DNA of 64,000 bases from Bacillus sp. S3 (lineage in GTDB: Bacteria; Bacillota; Bacilli; Bacillales; Cytobacillaceae), in contig NZ_CP039727.1 of assembly GCF_005154805.1 (NCBI RefSeq), forward strand, positions 307,501-371,500, written 5' to 3'. Under the pieces are notes generated by a model. It was not told the origin of the DNA. It was given only the letters and a program-made list of their open reading frames with translations, and searched no databases. A program made the translations under genes and the position numbers. This document shows, one piece after another, positions 54,367 through 63,140 of the stretch. Positions within the stretch are counted from its first letter, which is position 1. Every line of letters begins with the position of its first letter.

Positions 54367-54394
54367 TTGCCTCGCCACTATAATTGGATATAAT
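54367..54394 (+). promoter_or_regulatory. promoter of the small membrane protein gene
   Basis: TTGCCT (54367) and TATAAT (54389) with 16-bp spacing. Confidence 0.6.
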
Positions 54395-54427
54395 GGGCAT
54401 ATAAATGTTGTGCGGGGGTGTAAAAAG

Positions 54428-54844
54428 ATGAATATAGTTCTGACATATTTTGTTTCCCTTATTGTCATTGTGATTTCAGTATTTATTACACTTGTTTTCA
54501 AGAATGAACTAGAGCGGATGTTTGGAGAAAATAAAAGTGTGTTCCCTTTTCATATATGTAATGTAGTTATTACCTTAATGGTTTCTTTTGGGGCTTATGC
54601 TGTAATGACTAGGTATATCATTGGGAATGAATTCGATGTGATACTACCAGTTTTAATCCTTCTGTGCATGATCTTACCAGTTTATACTTTAGGGCACTTT
54701 GCATTTGAGAAATATAAATCAGTTTATCGAAAATACATACCCACTGAGAACAGGAAAGTAGTTGTCCTTAATGAAAAGTATGTAAAAAAGAAAAAGCCGT
54801 TTTCAAAATTTAAAAATTATAATGCCATTTCTAAAGAAAAGTAA
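54428..54844 (+). CDS. hypothetical membrane protein
   Basis: Not recognised. 138 residues with three hydrophobic segments (about 4-26, 42-60 and 72-92), then a basic cytoplasmic tail (VKKKKPFSKFKN). The ATG at 54428 has GGGGGTG 8 nt upstream. A hairpin with T5 follows at about 54858-54907. No neighbour suggests a function. Confidence 0.65.
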   Translation: MNIVLTYFVSLIVIVISVFITLVFKNELERMFGENKSVFPFHICNVVITLMVSFGAYAVMTRYIIGNEFDVILPVLILLCMILPVYTLGHFAFEKYKSVYRKYIPTENRKVVVLNEKYVKKKKPFSKFKNYNAISKEK

Positions 54845-54857
54845 AGAAATATAAAAG

Positions 54858-54907
54858 ATGAGGTTATTCCAAGTGTTATGCAAACTTACGGGATGCCTCG
54901 TTTTTCA
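54858..54907 (+). terminator. possible terminator after the membrane protein gene
   Basis: GATGAGG pairs loosely with GATGCCTC, followed by five T; the stem is imperfect. Confidence 0.45.
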
Positions 54908-54946
54908 TTTCTACGTGGAAAGACATATTTAGATTAATAGAAATAT

Positions 54947-54971
54947 GTTTAATTTAATAGAAAGCGGGAAC
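54947..54971 (+). promoter_or_regulatory. sigma-B-type promoter of the KGG protein gene
   Basis: GTTTAA-N13-GGGAAC closely matches the sigma-B consensus (GTTTAA-N12-15-GGGWAW). It lies about 45 bp before the start codon. B. subtilis gsiB, also a KGG protein gene, is a classic sigma-B target. Confidence 0.8.
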
Positions 54972-55014
54972 ATAAAGAGCGTAAGGGAATTCAAAAAAAT
55001 GGGAGGAATTTTTA

Positions 55015-55320
55015 ATGGCTGACAAAAATCGCAATAACAATGATAACGGACAGATGACGGTAGAAGAAGCAGGCCGCAAAGGCGGAGAAGCAACAGCTAA
55101 AACCCATGATAGAGAGTTCTATGAAGAAATCGGCCGTAAAGGCGGCGAAGCAACATCTAAAAATCATGACAGAGAATTTTATGAGGAAATTGGCCAAAAG
55201 GGTGGCGAAGCGCGTGCTAACCAGCGCCAAAACGATGATGACAACGATGGAAAAATGAGCAGAGAAGAAGCGGGCCGTAAAGGCGGCGAAGCGCGTTCCA
55301 GACAACGTGATAACGATTAA
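55015..55320 (+). CDS. KGG-motif general stress protein (GsiB-like)
   Basis: Very hydrophilic 101-residue protein with four GRKGGEA/GQKGGEA repeats (residues about 20, 40, 60 and 86) separated by charged segments. It resembles GsiB and plant group-1 LEA proteins, which protect cells under drying, salt and heat stress. No signal peptide or membrane segment. GGGAGG precedes the ATG and a sigma-B-type promoter lies upstream. A terminator follows at 55400. Confidence 0.88.
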   Translation: MADKNRNNNDNGQMTVEEAGRKGGEATAKTHDREFYEEIGRKGGEATSKNHDREFYEEIGQKGGEARANQRQNDDDNDGKMSREEAGRKGGEARSRQRDND

Positions 55321-55399
55321 ATACTAAGAGACACTCCACAAAATAATTTCGGAGATTATCCTAAAAGAAGCGGACCTATTACGTCCCTAAAAGAAATAA

Positions 55400-55441
55400 G
55401 AAGCTGGTGAAAACGTTTTGTTTTTGCCAGCTTCTTTTTTG
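55400..55441 (+). terminator. terminator after the KGG protein gene
   Basis: GAAGCTGG / CCAGCTTC stem followed by six T. Confidence 0.85.
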
Positions 55442-55446
55442 TTTTG

Positions 55447-55461
55447 TATCGCAGGGCGATA
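55447..55461. promoter_or_regulatory. TATCGC-AGG-GCGATA palindrome
   Basis: A perfect 6-3-6 inverted repeat 55 bp before the DUF3967-type gene. The same 15 bases lie before its decayed copy at 56318. Probable operator for the HTH protein. Confidence 0.6.
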
Positions 55462-55515
55462 TAGCTTGCAAATAAAGCTAAAAAGCGTCATATTTAATAG
55501 AAAAGGAGGTCCGAT

Positions 55516-56223
55516 ATGCGACGTGATATACAACCGAATGAACAAGCTTTCTCTTCTAAGGAAGTGGCGGAAGAAATAGGGATTGCAACGCCCACTGTAC
55601 GAAAGTATGGCCAAATATTAGAGCGGAATGGATATGAGTTTCTGAAAGATGGTGATCGACGAATCTTCGTTCAATCCGACATCGGAGCGCTTATAGCGTT
55701 ACGCGATACGGACAAACCCCTGGACGATACGGCTAAAGACCTTGTGTATCTGCAAAAAGAAAGATTGGATAGATCCGAGGAAACAGAGATTGCGATACCC
55801 GATACATATGAATATTCACCTCATGATCCCAATCAACTAAAAGAGGTCTTAAAGTATTTAGTCAATGAACTCGCAGCCACACGAGAAATGAATGTCCAAC
55901 TGACAAACGATATGTCACAGCTTAAAACAACGGTTTCCCGACTCAAGCAAGATCATCATGTTATAAGTTCTAGTATTGGAAATGCAGCGCAAAAAACTAA
56001 TGCCAAAATTGAAAAATTAACTGAACAACAAAATACCAATTACGATACATTGCTGCAATTAGAAAAACAAAAAAGTGATCTCTTACAAAAAGAAATACAA
56101 AATATGCGGGAAGAACAGAAAAAGGAATGGAGTTCACAAAGCGATTTTAATAAACGGTTAGAAGAAGCGATACAAAAGCCTAAAGAAAAACGGGGTTGGC
56201 TTTTCTCTATATTCCGCAAATAA
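55516..56223 (+). CDS. MerR-like HTH protein with coiled coil (DUF3967-type)
   Basis: The N-terminal HTH (FSSKEVAEEIGIATPTVRKYGQILERNGYEF, residues 11-41) resembles MerR/RacA-like proteins. The remaining region from about 115 to 220 is a coiled coil (Lys/Glu/Gln-rich) ending in a short basic-aromatic tail (GWLFSIFRK). 235 residues. AGGAGG 7 nt before the ATG. Such proteins occur in Bacillus chromosomes, phages and plasmids. A truncated, frameshifted copy follows it. Confidence 0.7.
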   Translation: MRRDIQPNEQAFSSKEVAEEIGIATPTVRKYGQILERNGYEFLKDGDRRIFVQSDIGALIALRDTDKPLDDTAKDLVYLQKERLDRSEETEIAIPDTYEYSPHDPNQLKEVLKYLVNELAATREMNVQLTNDMSQLKTTVSRLKQDHHVISSSIGNAAQKTNAKIEKLTEQQNTNYDTLLQLEKQKSDLLQKEIQNMREEQKKEWSSQSDFNKRLEEAIQKPKEKRGWLFSIFRK

Positions 56224-56317
56224 GGTGGTTTGGAGGATGAGAATTCCAACAAAAACAAGAGCCAACCTTAATAGAGTTCCTCAAATAGGGGGTGTATCAA
56301 CTCTTTTTATTGGCTTG

Positions 56318-56520
56318 TATCGCAGGGCGATATATATTAAGCATAAAACCAAGGACCTTCTTCTATAAGGATGGAGTTCCAATATGCGATATGATTCTAC
56401 CAAAAGAAAGATCAGAAGGTACCAATGAAATAGAGATAGCGATACCCGATACATTTTGAAATTTCACCCCTCGACCCCCAATCAATTTTCAAATTCCAAC
56501 AAATTCCCGGGAAATATCTA
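56318..56520 (+). pseudogene. decayed copy of the DUF3967-type gene
   Basis: It starts with the same upstream palindrome (56318-56332) and the same start, ATGCGATATGAT (56384). It then jumps to the middle of the gene (AAAGAAAGAT..., GCGATACCCGATACAT) after loss of about 240 bp. The frame stops after 14 codons. Similarity fades near 56500. Confidence 0.8.
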
Positions 56521-56687
56521 CAAATTCTGAGTAGGTATCGACAAAAAATCAAAGCATTTAAAGACCAATTGTTTGTGGGCAGATTAAACAAAGTTCTTTT
56601 TTTTGTAAGGACTTCCCAACATATAAGCCCTTAACGTAAAATATAATTACCTCATAAGAGAAAATAAATGGGAAAGTAAGGGAAGAA

Positions 56688-57245
56688 ATGAACAATAAAA
56701 AAAGAATAAAGTGGATTGAGCAAATAATACAATCCACTTTAAGAACTGTTGGAATTGAAATTGAATTGAAGCATCAGCTAACAGGGGTGAATATGAGCTA
56801 TAATTTTATCCTTGATTATATCGGCTATGATGTTAAACGTATAGAAGAAGCAATAATGGAAATGCAGGCCCCCGTTTCACTCAAATCGTATATTCATTCT
56901 TTTACACTTCATGAGTTAGGGCATGCGTTAGACCGGAAAGCTTTATTAGATTCACTGCCAAAAACACTTGAATATTACGAAATGAAAAAAAATCATTCAA
57001 TATCCGAACAATACAGTGATACCAACCTTCTTGCTATGTTGATCGAAGAGCATGAGATGAATATCGGTTTTGAGGAAACTGCTTGGGTAAATGCTGAAAA
57101 GTTGAATAAGGAATTCGGTATTGTTGATTGGGCAAGCTTTGAAAAATTGAAGAATCAAGGAATGGATACTTATTTACAGTTATATGCTAAAGATTTACAG
57201 CGATATAATAAACTTTTATCAGAGCAAACCGAACAAATTGCTTAA
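56688..57245 (+). CDS. putative zincin-like protein with HExxH motif
   Basis: Not a named family to me. 185 residues, no signal peptide. LHELGHALDRKALL near residue 75 is an HExxH zinc site, and MLIEEHEMNIGFEE about 45 residues later could supply the third ligand. This suggests a small cytoplasmic metallopeptidase, but the third ligand is uncertain. Start ATG after GGGAAGAA. It is followed by a terminator. The neighbouring pseudogene suggests an accessory region. Confidence 0.55.
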   Translation: MNNKKRIKWIEQIIQSTLRTVGIEIELKHQLTGVNMSYNFILDYIGYDVKRIEEAIMEMQAPVSLKSYIHSFTLHELGHALDRKALLDSLPKTLEYYEMKKNHSISEQYSDTNLLAMLIEEHEMNIGFEETAWVNAEKLNKEFGIVDWASFEKLKNQGMDTYLQLYAKDLQRYNKLLSEQTEQIA

Positions 57246-57267
57246 CGAGTATAAAAATGGAGTAAAC

Positions 57268-57295
57268 AAAAGACGACTACTTTGGTCGTCTTTTG
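57268..57295 (+). terminator. terminator after the HExxH gene
   Basis: AAAAGACGAC / GTCGTCTTTT stem with its T-rich distal arm. Confidence 0.8.
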
Positions 57296-57346
57296 TCGTT
57301 TATTAACTAGCGGTAGAGAACTTTGATGAATGGTTGCAGATAGATC

Positions 57347-58261
57347 TCAAAATAAATTTTTATATTCTTTCTGAAGTTTCTTTGGAGAAAGATGATATTC
57401 CTTTTTAAAAAGCCTGTAAAAACTCGAATAGTCAGGAAAACCGCATTTCAAGGCGATTTCCTCGATGGAGATCTGATTTTGTTTAATCATCGTAACCGCG
57501 AAAGATAGACGCTTTAATGATACATACCGGTAAAAGGGCAGGTTCATGTTTTTTTTAAAGTAATGAGAAAAATAGTATTTATTTAAATAAAAATATTTAG
57601 AGATCGTATCTAAACTTAAATCCGGCTCTGTCAAATGTGACTCAATGTATTCTAGTATCGATACGAATCTTTGGTCCAGCTCATCCTTATTACTAAGGCT
57701 AGGCTTGCTGCTTGCAGGATCGAAGATAACTTGTAGCGCTTGAAATAATAGGTAATGTAATGTAAAGGATAAATGATCTTCGCCGGTTTTTTTTCTATTG
57801 GTTATTTCTTGAACTAAAGAAATGATATCTTGAAAATGTTTAGAATGCAGGTGTAACACATGAGAACCTTGTGTCTTTTGATAGACAATATTTTCCTTCA
57901 TGGATGGTGAACTGGACAGAAAATCGTCCATTAAATGCTCACTAACGCTAATAATGATGCGTTCATAGGTATCGAAATTCCTCACATTAGCCTTATGAAC
58001 AGCATAAGGAGGGGTTACGACAACATCCCCCCGCTTTAAGGAATAGGTTTTACCTTCACAGAAGAATTCACACTCCCCCTCTAAAAAGACAAGAAGCTCC
58101 AAAACATCGTGCCTGTGTAATTGGAATAACGACTCTATTTGGGAAAACTTCTCTGCTGATTCGTTATATTTCTTAAACAAAGCAGGGGATTGATTTTTTT
58201 TGCTAAAGTAATGAATTTCAAACCCTTTATTTATGACTGGAATAAGATCAGATTGCTTCAT
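57347..58261 (-). CDS. AraC-family regulator with cupin domain
   Basis: The cupin sensor (residues about 45-110, with LFQLHRHDVLELLVFLEGECEFF and GDVVVTPPYAVHKA) is followed by two HTHs (LSLDTISKYFYLNKYYFSHYFKK and ISIEEIALKCGFPDYSSFYRLFK). 304 residues. AGAGGATG lies upstream of the ATG. It is divergent from the GH3 gene 190 bp away and is the obvious candidate to control it in response to a beta-glucoside or similar sugar. Confidence 0.88.
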   Translation of the reverse strand: MKQSDLIPVINKGFEIHYFSKKNQSPALFKKYNESAEKFSQIESLFQLHRHDVLELLVFLEGECEFFCEGKTYSLKRGDVVVTPPYAVHKANVRNFDTYERIIISVSEHLMDDFLSSSPSMKENIVYQKTQGSHVLHLHSKHFQDIISLVQEITNRKKTGEDHLSFTLHYLLFQALQVIFDPASSKPSLSNKDELDQRFVSILEYIESHLTEPDLSLDTISKYFYLNKYYFSHYFKKNMNLPFYRYVSLKRLSFAVTMIKQNQISIEEIALKCGFPDYSSFYRLFKKEYHLSPKKLQKEYKNLF

Positions 58262-58451
58262 TTTGGTGTCATCCTCTTAAATAGCAATATTTACAATATT
58301 ATTAGCAACAAACATCATTTATTTATAACTTTTTGTTGTTATTATATCACTAAAGAAAGAGGTCTTAAATTCAATATACATGGAGTGGGAATGAAAGATT
58401 GATTGATCTCGAGGGCATAATGAGAGATGACTAAGTTTAGGAGGCATAAAA

Positions 58452-60575
58452 GTGGAATCTAACCATAAACAACCTAAGTTAGAAGTCAGAGTGAAGAACA
58501 TTATTGAAGTTGATGGGTTAAAATTTAAAGATTTGAATAATAGCGGGAAATTAGAGCCTTATAAAGATTGGCGTTTGAGCCCGAAAGAACGTGCAGAGAA
58601 CTTAGTCTCATTAATGAATATCGATGAAAAAGTCGGCATGATGCTGATTAATACACGTAAGATGGGACTTTCACAGGAAGATAAGAGTAAGACAAGCCAT
58701 GATGGTGTACTGGATGAAGCCATTGTTGAAAAAGGTGAAAATATTTTCGCTGTTTCAAAAATCTATGGTACCACCCATACAATTGAAAATATGCACTTAC
58801 GCCACTTCATTTTAAGAGACAATTTTAGCCCTGCTGAAATGGCTGAGTGGGTTAATAAAATGAATGAATTATGTGAGGGAACACGTCTCGGTATTCCTTG
58901 TTTAATCGCATCGAATTCAAGAAACGAAAATGGAGAATCCATCTTTGGTATGAATGATGCGGTAGGGATCTTTTCTACTTGGCCAGGGACTTTAGGACTT
59001 GCTGCAGCAGCAAAAGGAGATATAAAAAATGGCGGTGATGCTTCACTTATCAGCCAATTTGCCAAAATAGCACATGATGAGTGGGATGCTACTGGTATCA
59101 GAAAGGGATATATGTATATGGCTGATACTGCCACAGATCCTAGATGGCAGCGGACATATGGCACGTTCGGTGAAGATCCGGAATTTATTTCTGATGCGAT
59201 CGGCCGCATCATTGACGGATTTCAAGGAGAGACTTTAGGTAGTCATAGTATTGCAATGACAACAAAGCATTTCCCTGGCGGCGGTGCACGGGAAAATGGA
59301 TTTGATCCGCATTATGAAGAAGGAAAGTGGAATTTATACCCAACACCTGGTAGTTTAGAAAAGTACCACTTACCGCCATTCCAGGCTGCGGTTGAACATG
59401 GCACTTCATCCATCATGCCGTATTATTCAATCCCACGTATCAATAAGAGTGTGGTTCAAGAATTCGAAGGAGAGGATATTCCTTTCGAAGAAGTTGGCTT
59501 TACATTTAATCATTATTTCTTACAGCACATCTTAAGAGGAAAATTAGGATTCAAAGGCTATATCAATAGCGACAGTGGTGTCACCAATAAAATGAGCTGG
59601 GGTGTTGAGGATAAGACTGAGGCTGAACGTTTTTCAAAAGCCATCAATGCCGGTACAGACCTTGTTGCGGATACGAATGATATTGAAAATCTTAAAGAAG
59701 CCATCCAAAATGGATGGATCAGTGAGAAGCGTATTGATGAAGCAAATGTACGCCTCCTTACAGAAATGTTTACTCTAGGATTATTTGATGATCGTACCTA
59801 TGTTTCAACAGAAAATGCGACAGCAGTGGTTAGCAAACCAGCGGGCTGGGAAGCTGCTTATGAAGCACATAAAAAGTCGGTAACCGTTCTTAAAAATAGT
59901 AATCAGACATTACCTTTAACTGCTGAAAAGGTTGATAATAAGAAGGTTTATGTGGAGGCTTTTCACAAGGAGCCGGAACGGGCCGCTGCTTACACGGAGC
60001 AAGCAAGGAAGGAATGCCAAGAATTAGGCCTCTTTACTTTGACTGATGACTATAAAGAAGCAGATGTTGCTATATTATTATTAAGTCCAAAATCCGGAGC
60101 TTATTTTAATGCGACACCGGGTCTTTTAGAACTCGAACTTGTCGAGAATAAAACATTAACTGCTTTAGACGGGTCTACGTACGAAGAAACGACCTTGAGC
60201 AATATGAATCATTTAAAGGAAGTCGCTGACAGTATTCATGTTCGCGGCGGAAAAGTTATTATGACTGTGAATGTCGTTCTGCCTTGGATCCTTGGAAATG
60301 TTGAACCTTTGGCAGATGTTTTAATCGCAGGATACGATACATTTTATAAGGCACAGTTTGAAGTAATAGCGGGCAATTTCCGTCCAGTAGGTGTATTACC
60401 GTTAACGTTGCCAGCGAGTGAAGCTGTGATTGCGGTTGATGAGAATGGAGATTGTGTGTCAAGAAATGATGTACCTGGTTATGACAAGGACAAATATATG
60501 CCTGAAGGATTGTCGTATGCATATAAAGATAGCGATGGGAATATCTATAAACTTGGTCATGGACTAGCATATTAA
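58452..60575 (+). CDS. GH3 beta-glycosidase
   Basis: Family GH3 N-terminal TIM barrel: DEKVGMML near the start, then KHFPGGGARENGFDPH (a binding block) and the nucleophile Asp in GYINSDSGVTN near residue 375. The GH3 C-terminal domain follows from about 480 (SVTVLKNSNQTLPL). 707 residues, no signal peptide, so it acts in the cytoplasm on imported beta-glucosides or beta-xylosides. GTG start with TTAGGAGG upstream. Single gene with a strong terminator. Confidence 0.88.
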   Translation: MESNHKQPKLEVRVKNIIEVDGLKFKDLNNSGKLEPYKDWRLSPKERAENLVSLMNIDEKVGMMLINTRKMGLSQEDKSKTSHDGVLDEAIVEKGENIFAVSKIYGTTHTIENMHLRHFILRDNFSPAEMAEWVNKMNELCEGTRLGIPCLIASNSRNENGESIFGMNDAVGIFSTWPGTLGLAAAAKGDIKNGGDASLISQFAKIAHDEWDATGIRKGYMYMADTATDPRWQRTYGTFGEDPEFISDAIGRIIDGFQGETLGSHSIAMTTKHFPGGGARENGFDPHYEEGKWNLYPTPGSLEKYHLPPFQAAVEHGTSSIMPYYSIPRINKSVVQEFEGEDIPFEEVGFTFNHYFLQHILRGKLGFKGYINSDSGVTNKMSWGVEDKTEAERFSKAINAGTDLVADTNDIENLKEAIQNGWISEKRIDEANVRLLTEMFTLGLFDDRTYVSTENATAVVSKPAGWEAAYEAHKKSVTVLKNSNQTLPLTAEKVDNKKVYVEAFHKEPERAAAYTEQARKECQELGLFTLTDDYKEADVAILLLSPKSGAYFNATPGLLELELVENKTLTALDGSTYEETTLSNMNHLKEVADSIHVRGGKVIMTVNVVLPWILGNVEPLADVLIAGYDTFYKAQFEVIAGNFRPVGVLPLTLPASEAVIAVDENGDCVSRNDVPGYDKDKYMPEGLSYAYKDSDGNIYKLGHGLAY

Positions 60576-60595
60576 ACCATAAACTATTTCAAAAT

Positions 60596-60645
60596 AAAAA
60601 GAGGATGACTTCAGAATGCTATTCTGTAATCATCCTCTTTTTTTA
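60596..60645 (+). terminator. terminator of the GH3 gene
   Basis: A long stem (AAAGAGGATGA...CAGAAT / ATTCTG...TCATCCTCTTT) followed by a T run. Confidence 0.9.
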
Positions 60646-60775
60646 ACTTGATGTTAACCATATCAATACAATGATATAAAAATGTTACCATCCAGAGTAC
60701 ATAAAAAGGCAGGGGTAAATCAATGGAGTAATTCTATCTTCCTTTAGTATAATAAGGAAATGGGAGTTGAGATAT

Positions 60776-61936
60776 GTGAATAAAAAAGACATCGCTAATA
60801 TCCGCAAGCAATTTAAATTAGATAATCATCTGATGAACATTCGCGAAATCTTCAATGTGTATGTTCAGAAAGAATCGGGTGATATTTATCATCATGTCAG
60901 TCAGCCATTTCAAATGTTAGAGCAGGAAGCCCAAGAATTATTTTTAGCAAACTTTAAAAAGGTATTGACAGGGCATCTTGATGCCAAACTGTTTGAACTG
61001 AAATTCAGCCGCGATGTGGAAGACAGCACCCAAATGTTCCTCTTTGAAGGGCTGCAGGCAGATACATCGGACGATTGGAAGGAATATATGCTTGAAATCG
61101 TCACGAAAATGTTTGCCCATACAGTGTATGAATTTGACACGGTAGTGACGTTTATCCGGGGAGAATATCGAAAAGCAACACGGAAACGGAATGTGGAATC
61201 TGAAGAGGGCGGGGATGACGAAGTCTATTCCACCCAGTTTATTCTTTGCAGCCTGAATAAAACCGATCAGCCGAAAAAAGCCTTGACGTTTGATTATATC
61301 GAGAAAGAATTCAAATCGCATAACTTCTTTGACCCGATTATTAATTTGGATTCTCCGTTGTCAGGCTTTCTTTTTCCAACGTTTAACGACAATGCTGCAG
61401 ATGTGAACCATATTCTCTATTGTGCCGGGAAGATAAACCAACCTGACTTCGGATTTATTGAAGAGGTTCTCAATTGTGAAGAAATCATCACGGCTCAGGA
61501 AGATAAGGACTGCTTCGATTTCATCTTAAAAGAGGTGATAGGCGACGAAGTCGATTCCCAGGTTATCTCTAATGTCTATGCGGAAATCGATAAGCTGGTA
61601 CAGGAGAATCAGGAAAATGAAGAAAGTGAAACCCCTACGTTGGATACTCGGGATATCGAACGGATCTTAACGGTCAGCGGAGTTGAAAATGTAGAATCGG
61701 CCAAAGTGGAACATGCCTTCAAGGCCGTTGTAGCTGATGAAAAACATGAATTCAAAGCAAGCAGTTTAATTCCAAAAACCATAAAGATCAATACGAAGGT
61801 GGCCGATGTATCCATCAATCCGAAAGATCTGAAATATGTTAAATATATTACATATGAAGGAAAACGCTGCCTATTGCTGGAAGTCGATGAAGATGTGGTC
61901 GTGGAAGGATTCCGACTGGAATCGGGGGAACTCTAA
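60776..61936 (+). CDS. DUF4317 family protein
   Basis: Cytoplasmic protein of 386 residues starting NKKDIANIRKQFKLDNHLM, the DUF4317 start. No membrane segment or catalytic motif is visible; the middle has ESEEGGDDEVYSTQF and an acidic segment near residue 280. The GTG at 60776 has GGGAG 9 nt upstream and is preferred to the in-frame TTG at 60767. The function of the family is unknown. Single gene. Confidence 0.75.
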   Translation: MNKKDIANIRKQFKLDNHLMNIREIFNVYVQKESGDIYHHVSQPFQMLEQEAQELFLANFKKVLTGHLDAKLFELKFSRDVEDSTQMFLFEGLQADTSDDWKEYMLEIVTKMFAHTVYEFDTVVTFIRGEYRKATRKRNVESEEGGDDEVYSTQFILCSLNKTDQPKKALTFDYIEKEFKSHNFFDPIINLDSPLSGFLFPTFNDNAADVNHILYCAGKINQPDFGFIEEVLNCEEIITAQEDKDCFDFILKEVIGDEVDSQVISNVYAEIDKLVQENQENEESETPTLDTRDIERILTVSGVENVESAKVEHAFKAVVADEKHEFKASSLIPKTIKINTKVADVSINPKDLKYVKYITYEGKRCLLLEVDEDVVVEGFRLESGEL

Positions 61937-62050
61937 TTTATCTTCAATGACAATTGGAAAAAATATATCTACTTTTTAGCTCCTTAATATGGGTATAACA
62001 CTATGGAAATAGTAAGTTAATAACACGCTTGTGTTTAGGGAGGTAAAAAA

Positions 62051-62881
62051 ATGAAATGGAAAGGTAGACGGGAAAGCTCAAACGTTGAAGACAGAAGAGG
62101 CATGGGTGGCAAAACGGTGATGGGGGGCGGCATTGGCGGGATTATTATTATTCTCCTCTTTACGCTCCTCGGTGGTGACCCTGGTGATTTAATCAATAAC
62201 ATGACAACGAATAATGGCTCAGATACAAACACTCCCTACCAGGAATCAGCTCAGGAAAAGGAGCTGGCTGACTTTGTATCGGTCGTCCTTGCTGATACTG
62301 AGGATGTATGGTCAGATGAATTCAAGAAAAGAGGTCTGGAATACGAAAATCCTAAGCTCGTTTTATACAGCGGCAGTGTTCAGTCGGCCTGTGGATCGGC
62401 GAGTTCAGCAGTGGGGCCGTTTTATTGTCCAGGGGATCACAAGCTTTACATTGACTTAAGTTTTTATGAGGAGCTAAAGCAAAAATTCCAGGCACCCGGC
62501 GACTTTGCGATGGCCTATGTCATCGCCCATGAGGTCGGACACCATGTTCAGACCCTCTTGCATACAGGGGAGCAGGCTCCGGCAGCCCAAAGGAAGTCCA
62601 ACGAGTATTCAGTCAGGTTTGAATTGCAGGCTGACTATTTGGCCGGTGTCTGGGCCCACTATGCCCAAGGGAAGGGCTACCTTGAAAAAGGGGATTTAGA
62701 TGAGGCGCTCAATGCCGCAAATGCAGTCGGTGATGACAATATCCAGAAAAAAGCACAGGGCTATGTGGTTCCGGAAAGCTTTACCCATGGAACTTCTGCA
62801 CAGCGGAAGCGTTGGTTTTATAAAGGATTCGAGAATGGCACCATCGAGGGCGGAGACACCTTTAAAGCCGCTAATCTATAA
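62051..62881 (+). CDS. neutral zinc metallopeptidase, YpfJ-type
   Basis: The N-terminal charged segment (WKGRRESSNVEDRRG) is followed by one hydrophobic helix (about 30-48), then the PF04228-type peptidase domain. The zinc motif AHEVGHHVQTL lies near residue 160, and CGSASSAVGPFYCPGDHKLYIDLSFYEEL and FELQADYLAGVWAHYA give further ligands. 276 residues, a type II membrane protein with the domain outside. AGGAGG-like GGGAGG before the ATG. Monocistronic. Confidence 0.88.
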   Translation: MKWKGRRESSNVEDRRGMGGKTVMGGGIGGIIIILLFTLLGGDPGDLINNMTTNNGSDTNTPYQESAQEKELADFVSVVLADTEDVWSDEFKKRGLEYENPKLVLYSGSVQSACGSASSAVGPFYCPGDHKLYIDLSFYEELKQKFQAPGDFAMAYVIAHEVGHHVQTLLHTGEQAPAAQRKSNEYSVRFELQADYLAGVWAHYAQGKGYLEKGDLDEALNAANAVGDDNIQKKAQGYVVPESFTHGTSAQRKRWFYKGFENGTIEGGDTFKAANL

Positions 62882-62893
62882 ATGATTGAATAG

Positions 62894-62944
62894 GAGAGGA
62901 TGAATCTGAATGGCGGCAGCTAATCAAATTCATCCTCTCTTTTC
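62894..62944 (+). terminator. terminator of the ypfJ-like gene
   Basis: A 12-bp perfect stem (GAGAGGATGAAT / ATTCATCCTCTC) followed by four T. Confidence 0.85.
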
Positions 62945-63140
62945 ATTCTGCAAAATTACCGCAATAAACTTATGACATCCGCTGGATATTAATTGGAAAT
63001 TCTTTTTTCCCCTATATATTCCATGTTCCGCTATTTTCGAATAATATGTGACTCATTTAACAGGAATTTTCCAAAAAAATGTAGAATTAATAGATAGAAT
63101 GCCGTAAAACGGTTTTACTGCCGCTAGAGGAGGAATTCCA

